Source of the DNA: NZ13-RE01 sp049718665
GTDB lineage: Bacteria; Dictyoglomota; Dictyoglomia; Dictyoglomales; Dictyoglomaceae
Reading direction: 5' to 3'
Assembly: GCA_049718665.1 (NCBI GenBank)
Contig: JBNARO010000004.1
Coordinates: 1-64,000 of the forward strand
DNA: 64,000 bases
Under the pieces are notes generated by a model. It was not told the DNA's origin. It worked only from the letters and a program-made list of their open reading frames with translations, and searched no databases. The translations under genes and the position numbers were made by a program. This document shows positions 25,633 to 33,039 of the stretch, piece after piece (within the stretch, counting starts at the first letter, position 1; each line of letters begins with the position of its first letter).

Positions 25633-26595
25633 ATGAAGCCAGTTAGCATTGAGGACAGGGTCAAGGGCGGCCTCTACGGCGTGGCCGTTGGAGACGCCCT
25701 GGGGGCCACCGTGGAGTTTATGAGCCGTGACAAAATCCGGGAGAGATACGGGGTACTACGGGACATCGTGGGCGGAGGCTGGCTAAACCTCCGCCCCGGA
25801 GAATGGACGGACGACACAGAGATGACTCTGGCCGTGGCCGAGGGGATTATAGCCGACCCAGATGACCCGGTTCCACACATCGGGCAGGCCTTCATCAGGT
25901 GGCGGAATACCAACCCGCCGGACATAGGAACCACCATCAGGGCAACATTCAGGATTTGGGATCGGGATAACCTCACTCACGAGCAATGGCATGTTGCGGC
26001 CGAGCGGGCCCACTGGGAAATGGGAGGTATGAGCGCAGGCAACGGGGCGCTGATGCGGACTTTGCCGGTGGGAATCGCCTACCGATTGATACCTGACGTT
26101 TACCGCTTTGCTGTGAATATAGCACGGATGACGCACTGGGACATAAAGGCAGCTCTTACTTGCGCCGTCTATTCTTTAGCTGTGCGGAACATTTTTGAAG
26201 GTGCAGCAGACTGCTATGAAGCCATAGTTGAGGCCGTACATTTGGTGCGAGAGATAATAGCCAGGAAAGATTACAAGGAAGAGCTAAGAGAGATTGCGGA
26301 AAGCCCTATCAATCGTGATGGGAGTAACCTTAGACCAACCGGGTACACAGTGGACAGTTTTCACTGCGCCATATGGTCGGTGGTGGCAGCCAAGGACTTC
26401 GAGGACGCAGTGGTTCGGGCCGTAAATCTTGGCGGAGATGCGGACACCATCGGAGCTATTACCGGCGGCTTGGCGGGGATCTACTGGGGATATGGGGCCA
26501 TCCCGCATCGCTGGTTGGAGAAGTTTACGCGGGAACAGCGGGCCAGGCTGGACCGGGCGGCGGAGGGGCTACTTAAGATCCGAGAAGGTAATTAG
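25633..26595 (+). CDS. ADP-ribosylglycohydrolase (DraG-like), horizontally acquired
   Basis: Removes ADP-ribose from proteins or other acceptors. The 320-residue product has the metal-binding family motifs GDALGATVEF, WTDDTEMTLAVAEG, GGMSAGNGALMR and GGDADTIGAITGGLAG; all expected Asp ligands are present. Its base composition is sharply different: the sample 25681-25740 is about 65% G+C, whereas neighbours are near one third. Codon endings are mostly G/C. This marks recent transfer from a GC-rich donor. It has a ribosome site (AAGGAG) in the AT-rich flank. No ADP-ribosyltransferase is adjacent, so it is not an obvious toxin-antitoxin partner. Confidence 0.9.
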   Translation: MKPVSIEDRVKGGLYGVAVGDALGATVEFMSRDKIRERYGVLRDIVGGGWLNLRPGEWTDDTEMTLAVAEGIIADPDDPVPHIGQAFIRWRNTNPPDIGTTIRATFRIWDRDNLTHEQWHVAAERAHWEMGGMSAGNGALMRTLPVGIAYRLIPDVYRFAVNIARMTHWDIKAALTCAVYSLAVRNIFEGAADCYEAIVEAVHLVREIIARKDYKEELREIAESPINRDGSNLRPTGYTVDSFHCAIWSVVAAKDFEDAVVRAVNLGGDADTIGAITGGLAGIYWGYGAIPHRWLEKFTREQRARLDRAAEGLLKIREGN

Positions 26596-26901
26596 AGGTG
26601 GGGCTATGCACTATTGGAGTTATCAAATATGAATCCATGAGACGCCAGGATGATAAGGCAGCAGGCCAACCGGGCCGACCGCTTGAAGAACTAATTATCA
26701 TGGCCAACCCGCAATACCGAGCACAACGCCGAGCGAATACATAAAGGTACCCACCGCCTGGATACCCCTCTGGAATAGTGGGGGCGGGGTAGTAAAGGTC
26801 AAGGTGGAAGAAAAGGCCGCGATATATTTCTTAGGGACCTACCACGGTCGCTCTCTCGCATTTGAGGCCAAACATTGGGGGAATGTCACTAATTTTGAGA
26901 A
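26596..26901. other. GC-rich tail of the inserted segment, no intact gene
   Basis: About 300 bases continue the GC-rich composition of the ADP-ribosylglycohydrolase gene, but every frame is short. I recognise no family in the translations. GC content falls back to the local AT-rich level at about 26890-26940, which I take as the right edge of the insertion. No inverted terminal repeats or target duplication could be seen by eye. Confidence 0.5.
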
Positions 26902-27295
26902 GATCATGAGTCTGCTGACGCGCTCTTCTCTATAAGAGGATCTTCTCTCTGCTATGAATGAGATTATAAACATATTGACCTTAACCTTAGCAGGAATCGC
27001 TGGCGTATCTCTAATAGTAGGTGGAATTGGAATTGTGAATATCATGTTAGTAGGATAAGAAAGGCAATTTCTCATAGGATCATCAATCCTTGGAATATTA
27101 GGAGGATCTATTGGTATAGTTTTAGCATTATTAGTAGGTGAAATTATTGTTAGATTTGAAATACCATTCTCTTTAAGTTATGATATTTTAGCTTTAGGAT
27201 TTTTCTTTTCTCTTTCCATCGGATTAATTTTTGGAGTTTAGCCAGCTGTCAGAACTGCCAATTTAGATCCTATTCAGGCTTTAAGATCTGAATAA
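26902..27295 (+). pseudogene. Remnant of MacB/FtsX-type ABC permease
   Basis: One frame from about 26905 to 27295 reads as the C-terminal part of a MacB permease: EDLLSAMNEIINILTLTLAGIAG, VGGIGIVNIMLVG, then a deletion, FLIGSSILGILGGSIGI, LSIGLIFGV and PAVRTANLDPIQALRSE. In-frame stops occur at about 26935, at 27056-27058 and at 27239-27241. The SERxxEIGIRKAIGA block is missing. The base composition is local (AT-rich) apart from its first bases. The N-terminal half and the ATPase are gone, presumably replaced by the GC-rich insertion. Confidence 0.75.
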
Positions 27296-27382
27296 AATCT
27301 TAAACAATTTTAAATTATTGACAAAAAATTTCAATTTTATAAAATTATAATTGATAATTTTGAAAAAGGAGATTAAAATTTT

Positions 27383-27775
27383 ATGGCACATTATTTGCCA
27401 AGATGTCCCATATGTGGAAGAGAGATGACCATCATAAAATTGAAGTGTAATAACTGTAATATTACTATTGAAGGAGAATTTCTGGCTAATAAGTTAGCAT
27501 CATTAACACCAGAGGAACAAGAATTTTTAGAACTATTTTTAAGGACAAGAGGAAACGTTAAGGAAATGGAAAGAATACTTAAAATATCTTATCCAACATT
27601 AAGAAACAAATTAGACAATATGTTAAGATCCATAGGTATAATGCCTATAGAAGAGGAAGAATCAAAAAGTAAGGCAAGAGATATTATTGAGAAGTTAGAA
27701 AAGGGAGAGATAACTGTTCAAGAGGCCTTAAAGATTTTGGATAAGGAAAAAGATAAAGGAGAGGAGGTTTCATAA
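27383..27775 (+). CDS. DUF2089 zinc-ribbon/HTH protein
   Basis: A 130-residue protein matching DUF2089: an N-terminal zinc ribbon (CPICGREM, CNNCNIT), then a helix-turn-helix-like region (LASLTPEEQEFLELFLRTRGNVKEMERILKISYPTLRNKL) and a charged helical tail with EKGEITVQEALKIL. Genes of this type usually precede SHOCT/YvlB-like envelope-stress proteins, as here, four bases before the next start. Role as a regulator of its partner is inference. AAAAGGAG lies before the ATG. Confidence 0.82.
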   Translation: MAHYLPRCPICGREMTIIKLKCNNCNITIEGEFLANKLASLTPEEQEFLELFLRTRGNVKEMERILKISYPTLRNKLDNMLRSIGIMPIEEEESKSKARDIIEKLEKGEITVQEALKILDKEKDKGEEVS

Positions 27776-27778
27776 AAA

Positions 27779-28312
27779 ATGTCCTTTAGGATTTTTTGGG
27801 GATTTGTTTTTCTAATTTTAGGAGTTTCACTAATTGCTCGTAACTTTGGTATCCCTATATTGAGTGAAATTTGGAAACTATGGCCCCTAATATTTGTTTA
27901 TCTTGGATATATAATTCTCTCTCGTACGAGCAAAAAAAATAATTATTTTAGGAGGTTTAAAAAAATGAGAGAAGAAAGATTTAAAATTTTAAAGCTTATT
28001 GAGGAGGGCAAGGTAAAGGCAGAGGAGGCTGAAGAATTACTTAAAAAATTAGAAGAAACTCAAGAAAAAGAAAAAAGATTTTTAAAAGTTAATGTGATTG
28101 AGAATGGAAAAACAAAAGTAAATGTAACTATACCTATATCACTAATAAGATGGGGATTGAAATTTGCCAGTAAATATTCATCAGGAGAATATGGGGAGAA
28201 AATTGAAATTACACCGGAAGAAATAGAATCACTCATTAATGATCCAGATTTTAGAGGAAGAATTGTGGATATTAATGAGGAGAATGAACAAGTTATTGTG
28301 GAGATTGTTTAG
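27779..28312 (+). CDS. YvlB/LiaI-like membrane protein
   Basis: A 177-residue protein with two N-terminal hydrophobic segments (residues 4-23 and 31-47, containing WPLIFVYLGYIIL) like the LiaI/DUF5668 module. A SHOCT-like helical pair follows (ILKLIEEGKVKAEEAEELLKKL), then a C-terminal region as in YvlB (VNVTIPISLIRWGLKFASKY). Relatives sit with DUF2089 in stress-responsive membrane operons. The stop is followed by a strong terminator. Confidence 0.65.
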   Translation: MSFRIFWGFVFLILGVSLIARNFGIPILSEIWKLWPLIFVYLGYIILSRTSKKNNYFRRFKKMREERFKILKLIEEGKVKAEEAEELLKKLEETQEKEKRFLKVNVIENGKTKVNVTIPISLIRWGLKFASKYSSGEYGEKIEITPEEIESLINDPDFRGRIVDINEENEQVIVEIV

Positions 28313-28319
28313 ATTAATT

Positions 28320-28353
28320 GGGGGCTTATAATTTTTTTTATCTATAAGCCCCC
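28320..28353. terminator. Strong hairpin terminator between convergent genes
   Basis: GGGGGCTTATA (28320-28330) and TATAAGCCCCC (28343-28353) form an 11-bp stem around a T-rich loop, placed between the YvlB-like gene and the COG2122 gene. Confidence 0.75.
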
Positions 28354-28354
28354 C

Positions 28355-29083
28355 TCATAAATTTATAATCTCATATCTTCCCCAAATTCCCAAATACTTT
28401 CCCATAATAATTATTACTTCATGGACTTCTGGAAATCCTTTTGCAAACTCTATTCCTAAATTTATATCTTCAGGTTTTTGAATCATATTTCCTACCGCTG
28501 TAGCAAGAGTATCAGAAAGTATAGCGGATTCTGAGACTATAACTACTGCATCAGCATTTCCAAAACTTAAAGAGGGGCCTACAGTAGCAGAAGAAGTGCA
28601 TATTCCGAGAGTGGAATTTTGGGGTATTAAAATTCCCAATTTATTACTCCATGGTGATTTCCCTGCAAAAATAGCAACTTTCCTTTCCTTTTTTGTACTT
28701 AAAAATATATCTCCACCATTTTCTATAATGACTTGAGATGTATATTTTAATAAGTCTTTTCCTACAAATTCTGCTATAGCACCTGCAACTCCTGCCATAG
28801 GACCGACGCCTACCCTACCTGCCCAATATGCCATCTCTTTTACAATTGATGGAGCAGAAGGTAAAACTTTGTAGGGTTCTAAGGTTATGTAAAATAGTAG
28901 ATCCAGCCTTATATATTCCTCTAATTGCTCTCTATAATATTCTAAGATTTCTTTTGCCTCCTTTTGTAATTTCTTTTCTGCCAAAATAAAAAGATCACTC
29001 TCCCTGATTTTTACAGGAAAACCAATAAGATCATCTGCTTTCATATATTTTCTATATTCTCTTTTTACATACTCATTTGACAT
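28355..29083 (-). CDS. UPF0280/COG2122 protein (sulfide assimilation, MA1715-like)
   Basis: A 242-residue protein of the UPF0280 family, related to the ApbE fold. Motifs: RVGVGPMAGVAGAIAEFVGKDLL, VIIENGGDIFLS, GICTSSATVGPSLSFGNADAV. The Methanosarcina member MA1715 is reported to promote sulfide assimilation into homocysteine. Here the two other genes of that route lie 2 kb away on the same strand (31220-32853). Possible operator half-site at 29106-29115. Biochemical activity is not known. Confidence 0.85.
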   Translation of the reverse strand: MSNEYVKREYRKYMKADDLIGFPVKIRESDLFILAEKKLQKEAKEILEYYREQLEEYIRLDLLFYITLEPYKVLPSAPSIVKEMAYWAGRVGVGPMAGVAGAIAEFVGKDLLKYTSQVIIENGGDIFLSTKKERKVAIFAGKSPWSNKLGILIPQNSTLGICTSSATVGPSLSFGNADAVVIVSESAILSDTLATAVGNMIQKPEDINLGIEFAKGFPEVHEVIIIMGKYLGIWGRYEIINL

Positions 29084-29105
29084 TTTTGCACCTTGGTAAT
29101 AAAAT

Positions 29106-29115
29106 TACTAACGTT
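29106..29115. promoter_or_regulatory. Copy of the putative Rrf2 half-site upstream of COG2122 gene
   Basis: TACTAACGTT matches the left arm and centre of the palindrome at 593-606 (TACTAACATT) at nine of ten positions. It lies in the divergent region between COG2122 and trkH. The right arm is poor (CTTT), so support is weak. Confidence 0.25.
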
Positions 29116-29167
29116 CTTTAAATGTAATTATAATGGAAAAGAGGTGTAATTTAAATAAATTAGTTAT

Positions 29168-30523
29168 ATGGATATTTTAGAAGCAGGAATATCTCCTTTT
29201 AGGAGAAATAATCCTGCATGGTTTTTTATTAGAAGTTTTATACTTGTAATTCTTACCGGAACTTTTCTCTTGATGCTCCCCATATCCTCCAAAAGTGGAA
29301 AATTTACAGATTTTATTACTGCTTTATTTACAGCTACTTCCGCTACTTGTGTTACAGGACTTGTAGTTGTAGATACGGGAACTTATTGGTCTAATTTTGG
29401 GCAGTTAGTTATTATGAGTTTAATACAGATTGGTGGATTGAGTTATATTGTTCTTGCAACTTCTTTAATGATTCTTCTTAATAGGAGAATTCCTTTAAGA
29501 GAAAGGATTATGATTCAATTTTCTTTAAATGCCATTTCTATAAAGGGAATAGTAGGATTACTTAAAGGAGTTTTAATATCTGTCCTCATATTTGAAGGTA
29601 TTGGGGCTTTATCTCTATTTACCATTTTCATTAGACAATATCCACTACTTAAGGCTATAAAATTTGCAATCTTTCATGCTATTTCTGCCTTTTGTAATGC
29701 GGGTTTTGATCTTATAGGCGGATTTAAAAGCTTCACAGATTATGTAGATAATATCCAATTGAATCTTACAGTCACATCTCTAATAATTACAGGAGGAATT
29801 GGGTTTTTTGTTATATATGATATTTACCAGAAGATAAGAAGAAAGAAAAATCATTTATCCCTTCATTCTAAAGTAGCATTATTCACTACTTTATTTTTAA
29901 TTATCCTTGGAACTATTGTAATATTTGTCTTAGAATATAATAACACTTTGAAACCTCTTTCTTGGCAAGGGAAAATATTAGGTTCTTATTTCCAGAGTGT
30001 TACACCAAGAACCGCAGGTTTTAATACCTTAGATATTGGGAAGATGAAACCTGCTACATGGCTATTTTTAATATTTTTAATGTTCATAGGGGCATCCCCA
30101 GGAGGAACAGGTGGTGGTATAAAAACTGTTACTTTTTTGGTCCTTGTTCTGAGTATTTATACTATTCTTTTAGAAAGGAAACATGTGCATTTTAAAAATA
30201 GAAGTCTTAATTGGGAAACTGTGAAAAGAGCATGGGCAGTGTTTTTCTTCTCTCTTAATTTAGTTTTAATATCTTGGTTTTTATTACTTCTTTTAGAGCC
30301 TTTTGAACCTCTAAAATCTTTATTTGAAGTAGTATCTGCCTTTGGAACTGTGGGTTTATCTACAGGGATAACTCCACAGCTTTCTTCTTTTGGAAGGCTT
30401 GTGATTATTTTTACTATGTTTTTGGGGAGGGTAGGAACTGTAACTGCAGGTTTAGCTCTCCTTTCTTCTATAAATCACAAGAAAGTAATAGACTATCCTA
30501 TGGAGGAGGTAAGTGTAGGATAA
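29168..30523 (+). CDS. trkH: Potassium uptake membrane subunit TrkH/KtrB
   Basis: Ion-conducting subunit of a K+ (or Na+/K+) uptake system, 451 residues. Four pore loops carry the selectivity-type sequences: ATSATCVTGLVVVDT, SAFCNAGFDLIGG, SVTPRTAGFNTLD and SAFGTVGLSTGIT. About eight to ten membrane helices. A TATAAT at 29129-29134 lies ahead; the ribosome site is weak. The regulator TrkA is encoded one base after the stop. Confidence 0.92.
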   Translation: MDILEAGISPFRRNNPAWFFIRSFILVILTGTFLLMLPISSKSGKFTDFITALFTATSATCVTGLVVVDTGTYWSNFGQLVIMSLIQIGGLSYIVLATSLMILLNRRIPLRERIMIQFSLNAISIKGIVGLLKGVLISVLIFEGIGALSLFTIFIRQYPLLKAIKFAIFHAISAFCNAGFDLIGGFKSFTDYVDNIQLNLTVTSLIITGGIGFFVIYDIYQKIRRKKNHLSLHSKVALFTTLFLIILGTIVIFVLEYNNTLKPLSWQGKILGSYFQSVTPRTAGFNTLDIGKMKPATWLFLIFLMFIGASPGGTGGGIKTVTFLVLVLSIYTILLERKHVHFKNRSLNWETVKRAWAVFFFSLNLVLISWFLLLLLEPFEPLKSLFEVVSAFGTVGLSTGITPQLSSFGRLVIIFTMFLGRVGTVTAGLALLSSINHKKVIDYPMEEVSVG

Positions 30524-30524
30524 T

Positions 30525-31223
30525 ATGAAATCATTATTTTATAAGCTGGGACTTTCTAAAGAAAAGTTTCAACAGTTTACAGTTATTGGACTTGGGAGAT
30601 TTGGTTCTACTGTAGCTATTACTTTGGAAAGACTTGGGGCTTCTGTGTTGGCTATTGATGAGGATGAGAAAAAGGTGGAAGAAATTAAGGATTATGTGTC
30701 CTTCGCAAAAGTAGCTGATGCTACAAATATTAATGCTTTAAAGGATGCGGGAGTTCAAAATTCTGACGTGGCAATTATTGCTATTGCGAGTGATATTCAG
30801 TCTTCTGTTCTTGCGACATTATTAGTTAAGGAATTAGGAGTAAAATATGTAGTGGCAAAAGCTACGAGTGATGCTCATGGTAAGATTTTGGAGAAGATTG
30901 GAGCAGATTTGGTAGTATTTCCAGAGAAGGAAAGTGGAGAATTTCTTGCTCAAAGATTAGTAGTTCCCAATATAATTGATTTTATGGAGCTTTCAGGAAA
31001 TGTTAAAATATTTGAAGTGAAATCCAATCCTCATCTTATAGGAAAGAGTTTAGACGAACTACAACTGAGAAGAAAATATAATCTTAGTGTTTTAGCAATT
31101 CATCGAGGTGGAGACATTATTGTTAATCCCCACCCCGATGAGAGGATAAAAGAAGAGGATATTCTTTACATAGTAGGAACTTTAGATAATCTAAATAAAC
31201 TACTTATGGTAGAGAATATTTAA
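30525..31223 (+). CDS. trkA: Potassium channel regulator TrkA/KtrA
   Basis: Cytoplasmic gating ring subunit of 232 residues. The RCK_N Rossmann fold has FTVIGLGRFGSTVAITLERLGASVLAIDED and DATNINALKDAGVQNSD; an RCK_C domain follows from about residue 150 (HLIGKSLDELQL). It binds nucleotides to open TrkH. Its stop overlaps the convergent NIL-ferredoxin stop by four bases. Confidence 0.92.
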   Translation: MKSLFYKLGLSKEKFQQFTVIGLGRFGSTVAITLERLGASVLAIDEDEKKVEEIKDYVSFAKVADATNINALKDAGVQNSDVAIIAIASDIQSSVLATLLVKELGVKYVVAKATSDAHGKILEKIGADLVVFPEKESGEFLAQRLVVPNIIDFMELSGNVKIFEVKSNPHLIGKSLDELQLRRKYNLSVLAIHRGGDIIVNPHPDERIKEEDILYIVGTLDNLNKLLMVENI

Positions 31224-31633
31224 GCTAATAATTTTATCTCCATAGCTCTATAGGGACATATATCTACACAAATGCCACAAGTAGTGCATTTTTGGGGATC
31301 AAAACTTACCAAATAAGTCTTTTCATCTCTTTGTAAAGCTTTAGTAGGGCAATAATTTACACAATATCCACAGTGAGTACATCTTGTTTCGTCCCATATT
31401 ATATCTTGGGATAAAGGCTGAATTTTTACTTCTAATTCCTTTAAATATTGTATTCCTTTTTGAAAATTTTCCTCTTCTCCAGTAATTTCTAAAACCATAA
31501 CTCCTTCCTCATCTGGAGTTATGGTTGCTTTAAGAATATTAAAGTCTAAATCAAATTTCCGGACCAGATTGACTATTACAGGTTTATCTGCTAAATGTTT
31601 TGGAAAATGAAGTACCACCCTTTCTGTTCTCAT
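31220..31633 (-). CDS. NIL-domain/2[4Fe-4S] ferredoxin for homocysteine synthesis (MA1822-like)
   Basis: A 137-residue protein. Residues 1-75 form a NIL domain (VVLHFPKHLADKPVIVNLVRKFDLDFNILKATITPDEEG). Residues 85-137 hold two clusters of the form CxxCxxCxxxCP (CTHCGYCVNYCP, CTTCGICVDICP). In Methanosarcina acetivorans the homologue MA1822 works with MA1821 to convert aspartate semialdehyde and sulfide to homocysteine; the ferredoxin part is thought to supply electrons. It overlaps the DUF39 gene by four bases, which fits a complex. Confidence 0.88.
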   Translation of the reverse strand: MRTERVVLHFPKHLADKPVIVNLVRKFDLDFNILKATITPDEEGVMVLEITGEEENFQKGIQYLKELEVKIQPLSQDIIWDETRCTHCGYCVNYCPTKALQRDEKTYLVSFDPQKCTTCGICVDICPYRAMEIKLLA

Positions 31634-32853
31634 TTTTTCCCTACCTCCTCTTTAATTTCTCTTCCAGAAAAGGGTTTAAATTTAATTCCTGATTCTGGTC
31701 CGGGGATAGGAGCAGAAGGTTTAGTAAGTAAGAATTTCCCTTCCTTTATCCATTCTTTTAATATATCTGCAATCTCTCTTGCTTTTGCATAGCTTGATAA
31801 AGGATTTGTGGGAACTTTTTTCCCTAAGATTTCTATTTCTCCACTTCTTAACTGTTTATAATTTACCTCTGTGATAACCTCTGGTTCTCTATTAGGATAA
31901 GAAGAGCTGTAATCTACTACTGGGGCATATATATCTTCATCTTTTACCGATGTATAAAAGGCTATCTCTTCATCTAATACTGGAATAGGAACTCCAATAC
32001 CTACTGCTAAGGATACTCCATATCCAATTATACTTACTCCCCTCAACCACTTTGGACTCATTTGTTTTAGATCTCCAATTACCGCAATAGTTCCTGCTCC
32101 TCTCTTTGGAACTCCATTTTCTCCCCTTAATGCGGATGGATCATGCTGAGTCCCTTGCCATACAATATATCCAACTCCTCCGCCTAAGAATATTTTTGTT
32201 CCTATTCCAATGGTTTTGTAGAAGGGATCATTGAGAAGAGGAGAAAGTTGTCCCGCACTGCTATAATTAGCATTTCCTAAATTTGGTCTTAACATTCCGA
32301 GATATGTATAAATAGTTCTGTTTGATAAGTTTACTGCTACGTTGTAGTTTTGATAAGCGTTTCTTACATTAAAAAGTACCGCCTCGTTTAGGTCATTAAT
32401 ATTTATATATGCTGTTAAACTCTTTCTGGGATAACAATCTGTTCCATAAGTTACCGCAGTTAAAAGAATCTCCTTTCCTGCCACTAAATCCTCAATCACA
32501 TGTCCTCCACCATAAGGAAATTTTCCAGGATAATATCTATTTCTTGGGTCATCATCGGGTAGTGCGGTGGCACCTAAGAATACATCTACTGCTGCATACC
32601 CCGCATATGCGGGAACATTATTTAGATATACTTTCCCTCCACCCAATTTAATTCTTGGTTTTGTGTGTCCAATGTTAAAATAAATTCCAGAGGAACACAT
32701 AATTCCAAAAGTTCCAGTAGTGACTACATCTACCTCTTTTGCTGCTTTTTCCACCCCCTTTTCTTTAACAATATCAATCATCTCTTCAGCAGTTACCACC
32801 ACTGCCTTACCCTGGCGGATTTTCTCATTGATTTCTTCAATGGTCTTTGCCAT
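31630..32853 (-). CDS. COG1900/DUF39 homocysteine biosynthesis protein (MA1821-like)
   Basis: A 407-residue protein of the DUF39/COG1900 family, implicated in making homocysteine from aspartate semialdehyde and sulfide without O-acylhomoserine. Family sequences visible: VVTTGTFGIMCSSGIYFNIGHTKPRIKLGGG, FPYGGGHVIEDLV, TYGTDCYPRKSL, FLGGGVGYIVWQGTQHDP. Cys53 and Cys140 stand in the two conserved cysteine positions. GGGAGGG precedes the ATG. The 5' leader is about 130 bases long and structured. Confidence 0.88.
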   Translation of the reverse strand: MAKTIEEINEKIRQGKAVVVTAEEMIDIVKEKGVEKAAKEVDVVTTGTFGIMCSSGIYFNIGHTKPRIKLGGGKVYLNNVPAYAGYAAVDVFLGATALPDDDPRNRYYPGKFPYGGGHVIEDLVAGKEILLTAVTYGTDCYPRKSLTAYININDLNEAVLFNVRNAYQNYNVAVNLSNRTIYTYLGMLRPNLGNANYSSAGQLSPLLNDPFYKTIGIGTKIFLGGGVGYIVWQGTQHDPSALRGENGVPKRGAGTIAVIGDLKQMSPKWLRGVSIIGYGVSLAVGIGVPIPVLDEEIAFYTSVKDEDIYAPVVDYSSSYPNREPEVITEVNYKQLRSGEIEILGKKVPTNPLSSYAKAREIADILKEWIKEGKFLLTKPSAPIPGPESGIKFKPFSGREIKEEVGKK

Positions 32854-32983
32854 TTTTTACCCTCCCTTTCAAAAATTTTGTTGTATTTATTGCTCTGAAC
32901 CGCCCTCTTCGGGCAAGGCATGATCCATAACATCCTTATCACCTCCCTTTTCTTTTTAAATTGTAAAAAGGGAAAAGATTTGA
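32854..32983 (-). promoter_or_regulatory. Structured leader with upstream reading frame before DUF39 operon
   Basis: From the predicted start near 32983 the transcript has an 8-bp hairpin (32973-32966 with 32951-32944). Its 3' arm runs into a strong Shine-Dalgarno GGGAGGTGAT. An ATG at 32933 follows, opening a 46-codon frame rich in basic residues and starting MLWIMPCP, which overlaps the DUF39 start and ends at 32793. A second small hairpin GCCC-GAAGA-GGGC lies inside it. I match it to no riboswitch class I know. Confidence 0.4.
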
Positions 32984-32989
32984 GTTGGA

Positions 32990-33018
32990 ATTATACCAAA
33001 ATAATCCAAATTATGCAA
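32990..33018 (-). promoter_or_regulatory. Promoter of the homocysteine operon
   Basis: Minus strand TTGCAT (33018-33013), 17 bases, TATAAT (32995-32990). An imperfect dyad (GGATTAT and ATAATTCC) overlaps the -10 box. Confidence 0.6.
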
Positions 33019-33039
33019 GGGGTATAAGAATTATATTAA

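Noticed and set aside
25633..26595. ADP-ribosylglycohydrolase as the antitoxin of a DarTG-like system
   Set aside because: No ADP-ribosyltransferase gene is next to it, and the family (DraG type) differs from DarG macrodomains.
26284..26632. Overlapping frames opposite or within the GC-rich gene as real genes
   Set aside because: Open frames in several phases are expected in GC-rich DNA; none has a ribosome site or a recognisable domain.
32854..33018. S-box (SAM-I) riboswitch before the DUF39 operon
   Set aside because: The conserved SAM-I core segments are absent; only a hairpin, a strong ribosome site and a reading frame are seen.
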